From Hymenoscyphus infarciens (Eukaryota; Ascomycota; Leotiomycetes; Helotiales; Helotiaceae), in NCBI GenBank assembly GCA_001414345.1, contig LLCB01000002.1:558001-622000 (forward strand): DNA of 64,000 bases, read 5' to 3'. The notes beneath the pieces were generated by a model, which saw nothing but the letters and a program-made list of their open reading frames with translations, did not search any database and had not been told where the DNA came from. Within the stretch, counting starts at the first letter, position 1. Every line of letters begins with the position of its first letter. Below, one piece after another: positions 22,930 through 35,027 of this stretch. Made by a program: the position numbers and the translations under genes.

Positions 22930-23590
22930 ACTCGGGAATAGTATTCGGAGATCCTCTCGCCGCCTGAACATAGCTTCTAGTAATATGCCCCGCCTGTTGT
23001 TGAGATCTCGCCGGTATGTAAATGGAGTAGCTTTAGGCGAGTCTCTCTGGTGGTTGTTCACAACTCCTTATCGATATAGTCTCATATTACCTTATACAGC
23101 TATATTTCCCTTGTAAGCTCTAGGTTTACGGGAATCTAGAGAAGCTCTCGAAAGATAGCTAAGTATCTAGACGTCTATGCTTATCTCTTTCTCTACTCAC
23201 ACGGGGTGTTTCACTTTGCATTGTTTGACATATGAAACCCTCTACAATACTAGTTAAGAAGCATAAATCTTATGTTCAAGAACTTACCTGTTATATTAAA
23301 AGTATAGAGAACAGGTTTTTGCTACCTATAACGGGTTCAGAAGAGATTTTTAGGTTCAAATCTAGTGACAAAGCGCTTGACTTCAAATACCTTCACTAGG
23401 TTTGGGATATTAGGATGCAATCAGATTACTATTGAAATACACACAGAAAATTGGTTCCTTGTATTAATCATTGCTTCTGATATGTTGCCCTAATTAGAAT
23501 CAAAATCACCCTTCGCAATTACATCCTCGCTTAACGCGATCCGGTCAACCCTGAAAATCCCTCCTCACTTCCCTTCTTGTCACTCTTCAC
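22930..23590. other. Convergent intergenic region
   Basis: 3' ends of the RGG gene and of the GPI-protein gene. No additional gene seen. Confidence 0.55.
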
Positions 23591-24327
23591 TTACAAACTA
23601 AGGAAGAGCAAACCGAGGCCACCAAGGACCACCAGTCCCATCTCAGACCCAAGTTTATGTGCAGCACCCGTGACTTGGATTGGCACAGTCGTCGTCGTCG
23701 TGTTTGGCGACACAGTCACGGAAGGCTTGGTCGACGTAGTCGAAGTGTGTGTGATCGCTGAAGAAGCGCTTGAGTGTATTGTGCCGGCTGAAGTGGAGGT
23801 AGTTGCTGATCTACTTGTGCTCTTTGAGCTTGACGTTGGAGCTGGGGAGGATGCAGGTGGAGAACTGCTGGATGGGGACGGGGTCGCATCAGGAGCAGGT
23901 GGTGGAAGGACGCTCAAGCTAACAGTGGCATCACACTGAGAGAGGGAACGGCCATTGGGGCAACATCCACCGTCGGTGCAGTAAGTTCCAGCACGGCAGT
24001 ATTCTAAGAGAAAAGAGTTAGTTATCAAAACCCCGTTCTCGCTTGGGTAGTGGTGGCGATGGAATGTTATCACTTACTTCCGTTTGAGCAGCAAGATTCC
24101 CCTGCGCTAGGATTATAGCAGTTTGGATAGCTCACGCAGTAGACGTTTCCTGGACCACATGACTTCTCGCAAGTTACTGGTGCTGGGACAGGCTTGCAGA
24201 TGGTGACTTGACGGGGTTCAAATACTCCTTCAATTGCTCTCATGGACAGACGTTGACCAGATGACAAGGCAGTGGCAGCGGCCGAAGAGGCAACAGAGGC
24301 CAAAACGATTGTGGAGAAGATATGCAT
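23591..24327 (-). CDS. Secreted Cys-rich GPI-anchored protein
   Basis: Exon 1 is 24327-24078, the intron 24077-24004 (GTAAGT...TCTTAG, phase 1) and exon 2 24003-23591, giving 220 residues. A clear signal peptide opens the protein ([20 protein letters not shown]). A Cys-rich domain with about 12 cysteines follows ([13 protein letters not shown]..., [24 protein letters not shown]). Next comes a Ser/Thr/Pro/Ala-rich stalk of about 90 residues, and last a hydrophobic tail ([15 protein letters not shown]) after a small-residue site. This is the layout of a cell-wall or plasma-membrane GPI protein. The Cys-rich part resembles small extracellular Cys-rich domains widespread in Leotiomycetes; no enzymatic role is implied. 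Splice phases agree and the frame is intact. Confidence 0.85.
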
Positions 24328-26018
24328 TTTGATTAAGTGTATGGGTGATTAAACGAGTGTGTTCAAAGGGAGTTTTGATAAATGAAAAGCTCGTGGAGAG
24401 AAAAGACGCAAGAAAAAAGGGAGGCTCTCAAGGTTATATAGCCATTGGAATATGCACGATCGTCAATTAGTATTACGCACAGCCAGGTTTTGGGCTTGAA
24501 AAGGGGCTCAAATCTTTGCTGCCTGACAGAAGTAGTGATCCTGCCTTGCGCTGGGCCACTCAACGTATGGTAGAAAAGCCTCATTCTAGGGGATTTGACA
24601 GCTAAAAACAAGGGGCTACAAGCCATAAACAGCCAGAGGGGGGCGAAGCTTTTGAGAGTACGGAGGTATTTAAAAGAGCTGAAAGGTTCCCAGCCTCGCC
24701 AGGTGTATTGTAGTCAACAGCATTCAATCATTTCGATAATTCACGCTTCTTCGTCTAAGTGACTTTCTCGGTTTCTCGAGTTGGGTCCTGTACCAAACTT
24801 CTCGTCCTGTGTCTATTCTTTCAAAAGTGTCTTGTAGCTGCCATGGAGAATAGGCCGCATAGCAGACAATACTTCGCCCCCAAAGACATAAAAAAATCTT
24901 CCCCCGGCTGGACGTGGAGGAGCGAAAAAGAAGCACTTATGCCGTCTTGGCGTGCTGAATGGGCGTTGATGATTAGTTTCACGATATGCAGTGCATGCAC
25001 CAGCTTCCAGCCTTGGGAAACTAGGCAGGTGAAAGTATAAATGATTCGACGCCTCATTGGCGGTTCTGATTGATTGCGGCTGGAAATAGATTGGGGCAGG
25101 GAATCGCGGGGTAATGTTGTTGTTGTCTTATTTTGAAGATCGCCAATAAAACTACGATGAGAACGCCACAAAACGCCGGTTTGATGGGTAAATCCCATCA
25201 AGGTTAAGTTTTCCTCGTGGGAATTCCCCCTTGAATTGACGAAGGCAAGTGCGGAAAATAAATCGTGTTCGTAGGTTCTGGGGGAAAATGGAGGGACAAA
25301 TAGAAAAGGAAGCCTGGCAAAGACTTCGAGTTTTTTTGTGTAACATCGCAGGATCCCGGTGAAGGTGGCAGGGAGGTTCCAAATTTTGTGGCTGAAGAAT
25401 TCAAGAGAGATGAAAATGAGGGAAAATAAAGGGTGTGTAGCACTTCTTGGTATGAGTATTGTTTTTTTTAGACTCAGGGAATTGTACAAGGTAAGAAACA
25501 TGGGCGTTTCCCAGAGGACACCTTCTTTACTTTGATTATAGGCACTAGTCTAGGAGAATGACTTATATTGTCCGAGAAGGCTCGGAAGAATGATTCTTCT
25601 AAATTTTCTCGTATATTCTAGGTTGTCACAAGAAAGCCAAGGCAATGTTGGGCTGGTGTGTACTCAGGGCAAAGCTCAGGACTCGTACTCATCCACTAAA
25701 CTACATGAATAACAAGGTCCCCAACGAGTCACTAATGTACACATCCTAGCTTGAGTTTGGGGGTACCTAAATCCATCCAGGCTCTAGGATAATTCTTTCT
25801 ATTCTCCGAACATAATCTGTCTCAACAAAGCCTATAAAACTTCACTTCGCCCCAACTTCATCACCTCTTCCACACTCCCGGTGGACAAAAAGTTGGCACC
25901 AGACCGTACTAGAAACGCTGAGTAATAAATCAACAACAAGTAATCTCAAAAGCCTAACAAAAACTTGAACAGATGCGCAAAGTCTTAATTTAGCCTTCCA
26001 TCAAGTCTTGGAAGTTTT
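24328..26018. other. Intergenic region
   Basis: Contains the promoter of the GPI-protein gene. A 226-codon minus-strand frame at 24821-25501 lacks any recognisable feature; it is kept as a doubtful case, not a gene call. Otherwise nothing. Confidence 0.45.
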
Positions 26019-26633
26019 TCACTTCTTTATGTCGTGTTTCATCCGTTGGTACTTCTCATAGATTGAAGTAATGGTGCCACTTATTTTGTCTACCAGGAGC
26101 CACACATCCTCCAGAACAAAGATCCACATCATCAACATGCCAGAAAAGAAACTTATCGACAAGGAGCTGAAGGGAAATACGCGGAACAAGGAATCTGCAG
26201 AAGGAGAAGTGAGACCAAAAATCCCAGCCGCAAATGCAAAAGACATTGAAACCACGTCAACGCCAGCCCTCTTGAAAGGATTTCTGTACCAAGTCATGTA
26301 GACCCCTCTCTCTGCCTCAAGCACCAGCAACCATACAAACCAACCATCGGCAATGGAATATCAGCTTCGACCACTTCAAGTATCCTCCCTTCGTTGTTGT
26401 AATATTTTACAGTGAAGTGTTCCCGTTCAAATTGTCTTTACTCACGTGATAACATACCCCTTTATAAAAGGAGTTTTGATGTAATTACCTTCTTACTTCC
26501 ACTTCCTCTTGAGCTTGAAAGCAAGCAAAACACTCCCCAACAATTCAGGTTGACTTTTACCCTGTTTCTTCCAGGATGCTTGGGGAGATATTATACTCAG
26601 TAAGCTGAGGACCAGCAGAACCCGCTTCTCCAT
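26019..26633 (-). pseudogene. Membrane-protein gene with five in-frame stops
   Basis: A single frame of 205 codons runs from ATG 26633 to TAA 26019 with no change of frame. It starts with a signal-like segment (MEKRVLLVLSLLSIISPQAS), and the last 115 codons are fully open. They carry at least two hydrophobic segments (DGWFVWLLVLEAERGVYMTW, SISFFSGMLMMWIFVLEDVW). In between it is interrupted by TAA 26493-26495, then TGA at 26442-26444, 26427-26429, 26376-26378 and 26361-26363. No canonical intron removes them all cleanly in frame. The family is not recognised. The alternative is a spliced gene whose first exon ends near 26561 and whose last exon begins near 26350. Confidence 0.5.
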
Positions 26634-26992
26634 CACTTCCCTAACAGACTACCCTAGATTCAATTAGCAGTTAGGATTCAGCCAGAGATTTTAAGAGAAG
26701 CAAGATTGTACGTTAAAGTAATTATGATAGGCGTTCACAAGCAATTGATTCATTTATTCTGGACAATTTGGTGAGAGAAAGGGTAAGGTATCTTACTTTC
26801 TCAGGCTCCTACGATAACAATTTTCAATCACCAAGAGAAAACGACGACGTTTAGATCAATAATAGGCAGCTTCAAAAAATCATACCATTTCAAATTTTAA
26901 AGGAAAGAAAAACGTTTCCATTTCTCACAACCATTCATTCTGTACTATACACCCCCAAAATCCCCACAAATTGCCCCAACAACCTAACAGCC
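26634..26992. other. Short intergenic region
   Basis: 3' region of PRP28 and the upstream part of the preceding locus. A C10-type run lies at about 27000. Nothing else seen. Confidence 0.5.
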
Positions 26993-29540
26993 CTACCACC
27001 CCCCCCCCTTCCCACCAAACCCAGAGCTATCCTCGATCTTCTTCTGGCCCCCACCCCTCGTCGGCTTCTGCTGCGCAGCCTCATGCTTCCTCAACTCCTC
27101 CGGCACCTTGGAAATCTCACTCTTTACAAACATCTGCTTCAAATCATACAACACATCCGAGTCCTCATTGCCCAAGAACGTAATCGCCACACCGCTCTTG
27201 CCCGCACGACCGGTACGACCAATACGATGAGTGTAACTCTCAATATTAGTCGACATGTTGAAGTTAACCACCAAACTGACATCCGGAACATCGATACCAC
27301 GACCCGCAAGATCAGTTGCGACCAGGACATTGGTAGCGCCGCTTCGGACGGAGGCGAGTGCTGCTTCTCTCTGTTCTTGGGTCTTACTTCCGTGGAGGGT
27401 GACAGAGGAGAAGCCCATGTGTTTGATATCTCGGGCAACGGCGTCGCAGTTTCGTTTGATGTTGACGAAGACGATGATTGGGGGAGCGAATTCGCCAGAG
27501 GCAAGGATTTCATTAAGACGTTTCTTTCTCTTGTCTTCGCCTGAAACGAATTCGGCTCGTTGTTCGACCGTCTCGACAGCCTCTCCAATATTACCAATCG
27601 TGACAATCGCTGGTCTTCGAAGGTATTTCTTGGCAATTTTCTCGACGGCACTTGGCATGGTAGCTGTGTACATCATTGTCTGTCTGTATCTGTCTTTGCC
27701 TCCTAGATGTCTGCTCATGGCCTGAGCATCTTCTGCATCATCTGTATCTGGTTTCTCATTACCCACGGGAAGAGCATCGAGAATCTTGTTTACAGACTCT
27801 TCGAAACCAAGATCAATCATTCGATCTGCTTCATCCATGATGATGTAGCAGCATTGACCGAGAACTAATACTCGCCTCTCGATACAATCGACCAAACGAC
27901 CTGGAGTTGCGATAATAATTTCCGCACCATTTCTCAGGTTGTAGGATTGCTCCTCAAGAGAATGACCACCGACGATACTAACACAAGTAAAGCCAAGTGG
28001 GGTAGCGAATTTCCTCGCCTCAACCTCAATTTGTTGTGCTAATTCACGAGTTGGTGCAAGAATAATTGCGTATGGACCATCATTCTTGGTGAACTCGTTA
28101 AGAGGAGGCAACTCCGATATATAAACCAATAGAGGAAGCAAGAAAGCTGCGGTTTTACCAGATCCAGTAACAGCCACACCGATCAAATCTCGAGCTTGTA
28201 GAGCAACAGGAATTGCAGCTCTTTGAACAGCCGAGGGTTCGTCATATCCAACTTGAGCCACAACATCTAGTAATCGTTTCGGAAGTCCAGATTCTTGCCA
28301 TGTTCGCATCGGATTTGGTATCGCTCCACCCTTGGTACTGATATTAAAATCTTCTTTGAAGATACGCCAATCTCTCTCTCGCATGTGCTCTAATTTCTTT
28401 TCACTCCAGTGTTTGTCCAGGGAATTTCTTCCAGTTTGGTCTTCCTTTCTCCGCCTCTCCATTTCTATTATTTCCTTTGCTCGGGCACTTCCAGCTTCCG
28501 AATCTCGTTCTTCAAGTGCTTTCGCATACTTGAGTACGCCCCCCTCACTCGCATCCTCTGCAAATCCACCCAATCGACCTCTTCCATAGAAATTTGCTTC
28601 AGCACGAGCGGAATAAATTGGGTTATAATCAGGACTCGTATCCTCTTCAATATTCCACTCAAAATTAAACTTCTTCTCCGTGGTCCTTCTTCGCTTCTTC
28701 TTTGCCGAAAATGTGGACTGGTTTGTCTCTGCACCCATATATCGTGTTCGAATAAGCGCAGCCTGTGTGTCATCGCCATTTGCCGGTCGCTTTTCTCCTG
28801 CCAATGAAGCTTTTCCGCTTGTATTCACAGGTTTGGTTGGAGGTGCCATATCCCCGCTTCGATTCTGGTTCCCATTTCGTCGTTCTCCCGGCCCCGTGGG
28901 CGCATCGCCATGGCGCATTGCTCTGGGTCCTGTAGGTACCGAGTTTCGGTCGTTGGGTCTCTGCTGTCTCGATCGATCATTGTGTTGTCCATTTTGATAA
29001 GAATCTTGAAATCCATTCGCGCGCGGAATTATGGCAGCTCTCTCGGCGTCATCTTTGCGCTTCTTCTCCTCGACTTCCTTTACTCTTTTTTCCAATGCTA
29101 TCTTTTCTCTTTCAGCTCTTGACATGAATTTCGGCTAGATGGGAGGTAATGTCAGTAGAGGTCCATAAGATACTAGATAAACATTTTGTGAACATCCATT
29201 ACAGATATAAAGCGGGAGGGTGGTTTAAGCATACCTTTGCTGCGGCATCATCTGCGTCTTTCTTCTTTTTTAAGATATCTTCGATACTTAGAGGTCCTCT
29301 GTCTCGCGGCGCACCCCATCCTGCCTTTTTCTTCTTTATAGGTTCCTCGGGCGGCGGAGGTAACGATTCGGTGGGCGGCGGGGGAGGTAAATCGCTCGGA
29401 GGAGGTGGTGCAAATGTGCTAGGTGGTGGGGGAGGCACAGAGCTATCTGGAGGAGGTGGTGGAGGGGATGGTAGCCTTCCGTTCATCTCCATATCCATAG
29501 GAGGTGGAGGTATCGCCGAGTCGCCATTGCTGCCGGACAT
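26993..29540 (-). CDS. PRP28: Pre-mRNA-splicing DEAD-box ATPase PRP28
   Basis: Exon 1 is 29540-29235 (102 residues). The intron is 29234-29135 (GTATGC...ATCTAG, phase 0), and exon 2 is 29134-26993; total 815 residues. The N-terminus is Pro-rich, then basic. The helicase core has all motifs: AVTGSGKT (423-430), PTRELAQQ (~463), TPGR, DEAD (536-539), TAT (592-594), GSKTQ, DLAGRGID, and HRIGRTGR (738-745). The segment WQESGLPKRLLDVVAQVGYDEPSAVQ is characteristic of Prp28. In the nucleus the enzyme exchanges U1 for U6 at the 5' splice site during spliceosome activation. Intact. It is divergent from mL59, 260 bases away. Confidence 0.96.
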
Positions 29541-29800
29541 TGTTGGTCGCAGAAAAATGTGTGAAGTTCTGGCAGAGTTTGTGTTTCCAGATACAGTGAT
29601 GATTTCTGTATGGAGTAGTGAGGTGAGTTTTATTTGAATGCCAGGATAAAAGTTGACAGTCCTTAAAGTATGCTAGAAGAGGCGGCAAGGCTGAAGAATT
29701 TCAACATTAGTCAGCATCAACCTCCTCGGTCGAGAATTATATCCAAGTGAACAAGCCTTCTCTCTGTACGCCCAAAGAAGAACCCCCAACTCCATTCAAA
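29541..29800. promoter_or_regulatory. Shared bidirectional promoter of PRP28 and mL59
   Basis: Only 260 bases separate the two divergent start codons. No specific site is claimed. Confidence 0.6.
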
Positions 29801-30542
29801 ATGTCAATAAAACCGCAGCAATACATAGAGCTGGCGCAGTCTCTCCCCCCACGGCTGCTCCAATTCTTCGCACGCTACCCAACCCGCACCCTCGCCTCGC
29901 AATTCCCATCTCTCCCAACCCCTTCCCCATCATCAACGCCAAACTCCCTCACAACCTCCCCATCTCCCTCGGAACCCGTCTCGGAATCACAAGTAAACAT
30001 CTCCGGTGCCGAATTCGAAAACCCGTTTCAATCCGCAAAACATGCCACCACAGGAATCTGGCATGACCCCAAATATTCCCTAAGAAGACAAGCGGATATT
30101 GCGAAGCTAGCACGGAAGTACGGGGTGGAGGAGTTGTTACCTTATACGATTAAGAATAGTCATGAGAAGCTGAGGAAGAGGGTGGAAAATGGATTGAGGG
30201 TTAAGGGAACGGGAATTGGACAGAGGGTCAAGGGAAAGGAGTCCGAGAGGAGTATGAAGGGAAGGTATGTTTGGATTTTTATTATTAAGAGGAGTTTATT
30301 GGGTGGGATGGAGGAATTATGTTATGCTGCTGGCATGGATTTTTGTGGCGGATATATGCTGACTTACATTGTGTCTTGCAGATTGGAAAAGAGGAGAAAG
30401 GCTATGTTGGAGATGCCTCAGATGATCCAGACATGGAAACAGGTAAGTTCCACATCCACCCCGCCTTGGTATTTGGAAAAATTACTAATTATATTGTCTA
30501 CAGAGAGGACATGGTCGTGGATGGAAGAAGTGGCCGAAATAG
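29801..30542 (+). CDS. MRPL25: Mitochondrial large-ribosomal-subunit protein mL59 (MRPL25 family)
   Basis: Exons are 29801-30264, 30382-30442 and 30504-30542 with phases 2 and 0, giving 187 residues. Introns have GTATGT...CTTGCAG and GTAAGT...TCTACAG. The N-terminus (YIELAQSLPPRLLQFFARYP) is the conserved start of the fungal mL59 family. The middle carries NPFQ...ATGIWHDPKYSLRRQADIAKLARKYGVEELLP, and the end is the basic RGHGRGWKKWPK, typical of this family. The protein sits in the mitochondrial 54S subunit. An in-frame ATG 54 bases upstream (29747) exists; the downstream ATG is chosen because its product starts at the conserved motif. The extra 18 residues could still serve as presequence. 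Confidence 0.9.
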
Positions 30543-31090
30543 AGGAATTCATATTGAATTTCTGGAGAGGATTCGATATATGGATTGTTTGTACCAACAT
30601 CATACTCAATGTAGAATATTGTATGCTTCGGGCGTTGGAAGCACAATGGTGCAAGTGTACGTCATCTCTGCTAAAACAACAAAACTGTGGGAGGGCTCAG
30701 AAATACGAGTTTTTGAATCTACTTTCTGTTGTTGTCATTGTTCCTTTTATTTTGTATTTCTTGTACTTTCTAAGAGTTGGAGTATGTTGTCCCATTTTCT
30801 TTCTCACCCACCAGGCTGGCAGGAATTCGTGACTAGTCAATTAAAGTATACCTACGTCTATCCTGTTCCCTTAACCTTTCAATCAACACTCGCAAAAGCA
30901 ATCCACTTGTTGTGAAAGACTGGGTATATGTTACGTTCATTCTTCCAGAGGAGGTCGGGCGATTGCCCGTGTACTATCGAAAAATTGTCTAGGGGAGTGA
31001 TTTCAAACTCTGCTCTGAATAGAGACTTTTTGTCGTTACGGACTATATATTTGTAGGTCCCCTACCAAGAGATTTGAAGTTCAGTTTCGC
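30543..31090. other. 3' flank of mL59
   Basis: No gene seen. Confidence 0.5.
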
Positions 31091-31474
31091 AAGTAACCTA
31101 CAAATAGCTGGATTCGTGCGACTCACTTATTCTATTGTCTTTTCTTTATGTATAGGTAACCTGCTAATCGCTGGTTTTCTTCTCATAATATGATTTATAC
31201 AAAGAGTAGTAAAATTTCATTACAGTGCTTGCAATTCACAGGTAACCCACGATTAGCTATTTAGGGGGGGGGGAAACCTTCGACTATTCGTAGGTAACCC
31301 GCAGATAGCCGAGCTTGCTTTCGTAGTGCTATTCGTGGGTTACCTACCTTATCATAGTGCTGTTTACAAATAACCTAAGAATCGCAGATTTTACCCCATT
31401 TTTCTCCGTAGGTATTAGGTAATATCTAGAATATTTACCAGAGTACTATTCCCAGATTACCCAGAAATAGCTCG
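31091..31474. repeat. Cluster of seven GGTAACC-type repeats
   Basis: Six direct copies of a ~21-bp motif with the approximate consensus rGGTAACCyrCnnATAGCtgg lie at 31091, 31154, 31240, 31292, 31368 and 31454. One inverted copy (GTGGGTTACCTACC) lies at 31335-31348. Spacing is irregular, about 50-85 bp, and spacer sequences are not similar apart from short TTCGTAG-like lead-ins. It is neither a simple tandem satellite nor a coding repeat. Confidence 0.75.
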
Positions 31475-33290
31475 AGACACGCCTTTAATTTAATACGGTG
31501 TGAAACCTTATTCTGTCTATGGTCTATAAGCTCGGAAAAAAGTCGAGTTATTTTTCAAGGCCAACAGTGTCAATTTTTTCATTAAATTAAGTCTGTCTTT
31601 TTAGTGATATCCTGTGTGAGGCAGGACAGAATCTCTGAAATGCCGGTAGGAAGATAGAGAAGTGCCTCTTAACAGCCCCGAGGACTCTTGGAGAGAGGGA
31701 TAGTCTGTGAAAATCATTGACTGCCTGATTCCCGTCGTTTTCCGAAGGCAGGACTGGTTTGGGTATCGAGAATCGTTCTTTTTCTTCTTGCTCGTCCCGC
31801 GAGGTCTAGGTTGAGATGGGCTCAACCCAATTCAAGGTCCCTCTCGGACTATCACCATTTCTCCTGCGTACCTTTTATGGTATGAAACAGGATATGATAG
31901 GTATCTAAAGATACGAAGGATTAAAGAGGACTGAAACACAAAAAGTAAGGAAGCCCATTGATACATTTTGCAACTAAAGATCAAGGTAAAAACTCAAGCC
32001 TGATCAAGAGAACAACTTTGACATGCCTCGGCTTCTGATATTTCGGGATTACTTTTATCTATCACCTGAGGAAGCCCGGTCAGCTGATTCAGATCACGAG
32101 TCCTTTGTCCTTCCCAATCCCTGAGCTCTGGGCTCCTCAACGAAAAGTTCCGTGGTGCTCCCAACAAAATCCGGGATGGGGGAGCTAGCGTGGGATTTAC
32201 CCCGACGAGCCCTGCGAATGGCGGTCTCGGCTGCAAACAGGGCAGCAACAAGGTGTCACCATTCGTCAATGCAACGTCCGACATCTTTAAAGATGAGCAG
32301 GGGTCAGGAATGGAGTTGCAGAAGGGTTTGCTGGTCGTTCCTGAAGCTATTCAAGGATGTCGAAGCATTGCATGGCATGGCATGGCTCGCTTCCTTCCCG
32401 TGGACTTTTGGACTTTGACAGTTTGGCATGTGAAGGAAGATTTTGTCAGAATGGAGGCGATGGGGGAAAACGTGGGTGTCATCAATCACCTCGGATTCAT
32501 ATATATATATATATATATACATATATATCATCTTGCTAGCTTCCCTTCAGCCAGCCTTCGGTTCGGTTCGGGTGCGAGGAGAAAAGGAGTGATGGCTGGT
32601 GGCAGCTGAGAGTCTGAGACCCGACGAGTGATTTTGGAAGAGAGGAACGCCTGTTTCTTGAATATGAAAGGAGCACAATGATGAGGTGTGGTGCCTCCTC
32701 TTCCAAACATAACCAGCAGTAGAGTAGTTGAGGAAGCCAAGAGACCCTTTTCCCACCATGCCCCTCATTCCATCCTCGAACCAACCCGCAATGGAGGATT
32801 TGGAACATGAAGATCACTTGATAGACGGAGGCGTGAAAGAAAGGATTGCAGATACAGTAAACGCCAATGGTGAAAGAGGACAGCGGGGCAGCTGACGACC
32901 CGAGGGGTTTTAGATCTGATAGAAGACGCCTACACTTAAAAATACATAATCATTATAGATGATAGCCTCGGACATTGAGCGAGTCGCGTTTTTGGCCACC
33001 CACATGCTTTTGACAGGTATTCAGCCATGTACATGTTCACACTCGCATTGCCTTCTTTCTGCCGGGAAATCTGATCTTCTGATAGGCAGAGCAGCTGCTG
33101 GCCTTTCGCTCTAGCCAACCCCGGGGGCGGCATTGCCCATTTGGCGTGCACGGCCAGGGGGGGCGAGTGGAGGGCGAGGGCGAGCGAGATAAAAGCATTA
33201 CGGTATGTACTCTACCCCAACCTCTAATAAACCACACCTAAACCACCACCTCCAAGTGAACACCCTCTCTTCTTCTCCTACATCTTGCGG
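31475..33290. other. Gene-free region upstream of the desaturase
   Basis: Two short minus-strand frames (31601-31825 and 31994-32284) show no features. A CATGG/GCATG run lies around 32365-32390 and an AT microsatellite at 32499. The distal part is likely the desaturase promoter. Confidence 0.45.
32499..32528. repeat. (AT)n microsatellite
   Basis: Alternating AT for about 30 bases with a single C interruption, read directly. Confidence 0.9.
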
Positions 33291-33370
33291 GTAAGACGTA
33301 GTACCTACTTGTCAGTTGAATCCCCTCATATTCACCCCATTTCAGACGCAATCGCTAACATTATTCACAG
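33291..33370 (+). other. Probable 5'-UTR intron of the desaturase gene
   Basis: GTAAGA at 33291, branch-like GCTAAC at about 33355 and acceptor ATTATTCACAG ending at 33370 form a typical 80-nt fungal intron upstream of the start codon. A GTATGT at 33202 is an alternative donor. Confidence 0.5.
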
Positions 33371-33545
33371 TCCTGGATCTCGCGTTCCCCTTCCCTCCCT
33401 GGACTCGATTCTCAACAAAACCCCCCACCAGATCTGGAATCACCCATTCCAACTTGTCACCCCATAACTCGCACGACAACACCCTCAATTGAAGGATATA
33501 ACTCTCATTACACCCTCACTATTGCCAACAAAATACAACTCTGCA

Positions 33546-35027
33546 ATGGCTTCCACTGCACGCCCCCAGAACCCTGTCCTGAAAAGGACTGCCGTTTCGA
33601 AAAATGTCGACTCAGCACCCTCAACTGCTGCCGGCTCCCCAAATGATACACCACGCCAATCACCATCAACAACTTCGCTCTCGTCCATGTCATCAGTAGA
33701 AGAATCCAAGGGGGAGAGCTATGGCACATTACTCGACACACACGGAAACGAATTCAAACTCCCAGACTACACAGTCAATGATATTCGAAATGCCATTCCA
33801 AAACACTGCTACGAGCGATCTGGGGCAAGGGGCCTGGCATACGTCGCTCGCGATATTCTCTATCTTGCAACCACATTCGCCATATTCAACAAATATGTCA
33901 CTCCAGAATATATTCCTTCGACCCCTGCTCGTGCTGGACTCTGGGCTGTCTACACTATCCTCCAAGGACTTTTCGCCACTGGTATCTGGGTTTTGGCACA
34001 CGAATGTGGTCATCAATCTTTCTCCCCATCAAAGGTTTTCAACGATACTGTAGGATGGATCTGTCACTCGGCTCTCTTGGTCCCATACTTCTCATGGAAG
34101 ATCTCTCACGGAAAGCATCACAAGGCAACTGGAAACATGGAACGTGATATGGTTTTCGTTCCCAAGACCCGTGAGGAGTACGCTTCTCGTGTTGGAAAGC
34201 TTGTTCACGAGCTCGACGAGTTAACGGAGGAGACACCAATCGCCACCCTGACTCATTCCGTTCTTCAACAACTTTTCGGATGGCCATTGTACCTTTTCTC
34301 CAACGTCACTGGTCACAACAACCACGAGAAGCAGCCTGAGGGTCGTGGCAAGGGAAAATCCAACGGTCACTTCAAGGGTGTCAACCACTTTTCTCCAGCC
34401 AGTCCTCTTTACGAAGCCAAGGATGCCAAACTTATCTTGTTGAGTGATCTCGGTCTTGCCATCACTGTCGCCGCCTTGTATCAGCTGTGCCAAACCTACG
34501 GATTCAACAACATGCTTGTCTGGTATTTCATCCCATATCTCTGGGTTAACCACTGGCTCGGTATGTATCTCACGTATCATTGGTTCCCTGTTAAATACTA
34601 ATGAAACACAGTTGCAATCACCTTCCTTCAACACACCGACCCAACACTTCCTCACTACTCTGGTGAGAGCTGGAACTACGTCCGTGGAGCCGCCGCAACC
34701 ATCGATCGTGAATTTGGGTTCATCGGCCGTCATCTCCTCCACGGCATCATCGAGACCCACGTCCTCCACCACTACGTCAGCACCATCCCATTTTACCACG
34801 CCGATGAGGCCACCGAAGCCATCAAGCCCGTCATGGGACAACATTACCGCGCCGATGTCGAGGGAGGACCTCTTGGATTCCTCAAGTCCTTGTACACCAG
34901 TGCTCGTTGGTGCCAATGGGTTGAACCATCTGAGGGAGCCATCGGAGAAGGCAAGGGTGTTTTCTTTTTCCGCAACCGTAATGGTCTCGGCACCAAGCCT
35001 ATGAAGTTGTCTTCTCCAAAAGCATAG
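33546..35027 (+). CDS. Delta-12 (omega-6) oleate desaturase
   Basis: Exon 1 is 33546-34560, the intron 34561-34611 (GTATGT...AACACAG, phase 1) and exon 2 34612-35027, giving 476 residues. This is a membrane-bound di-iron desaturase of the FAD2 type, inserting the second double bond into oleate to make linoleate in the ER. The three His boxes are HECGH (152-156), HGKHH (188-192) and HVLHH (388-392). Hydrophobic pairs surround LWAVYTILQGLFATGIWVLA and the DLGLAITVAALYQL region. Further signatures are SWKISHGKHHKATGNMERD, HNNHEKQPEGRGKGK and LQHTDPTLPHY. The N-terminal ~60 residues are Ser/Thr-rich. The start is the ATG in AATGGCT at 33546; an upstream in-frame ATG at 33489 lies before the conserved start. 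Intact. Confidence 0.95.

Noticed and set aside
24821..25501. 226-codon minus-strand frame
   Set aside because: Composition is mixed with no motif and no flanking splice or start evidence. Could be real, but cannot be supported.
31091..31474. CRISPR-like array
   Set aside because: Repeats are degenerate, irregularly spaced and one is inverted; the genome is eukaryotic.
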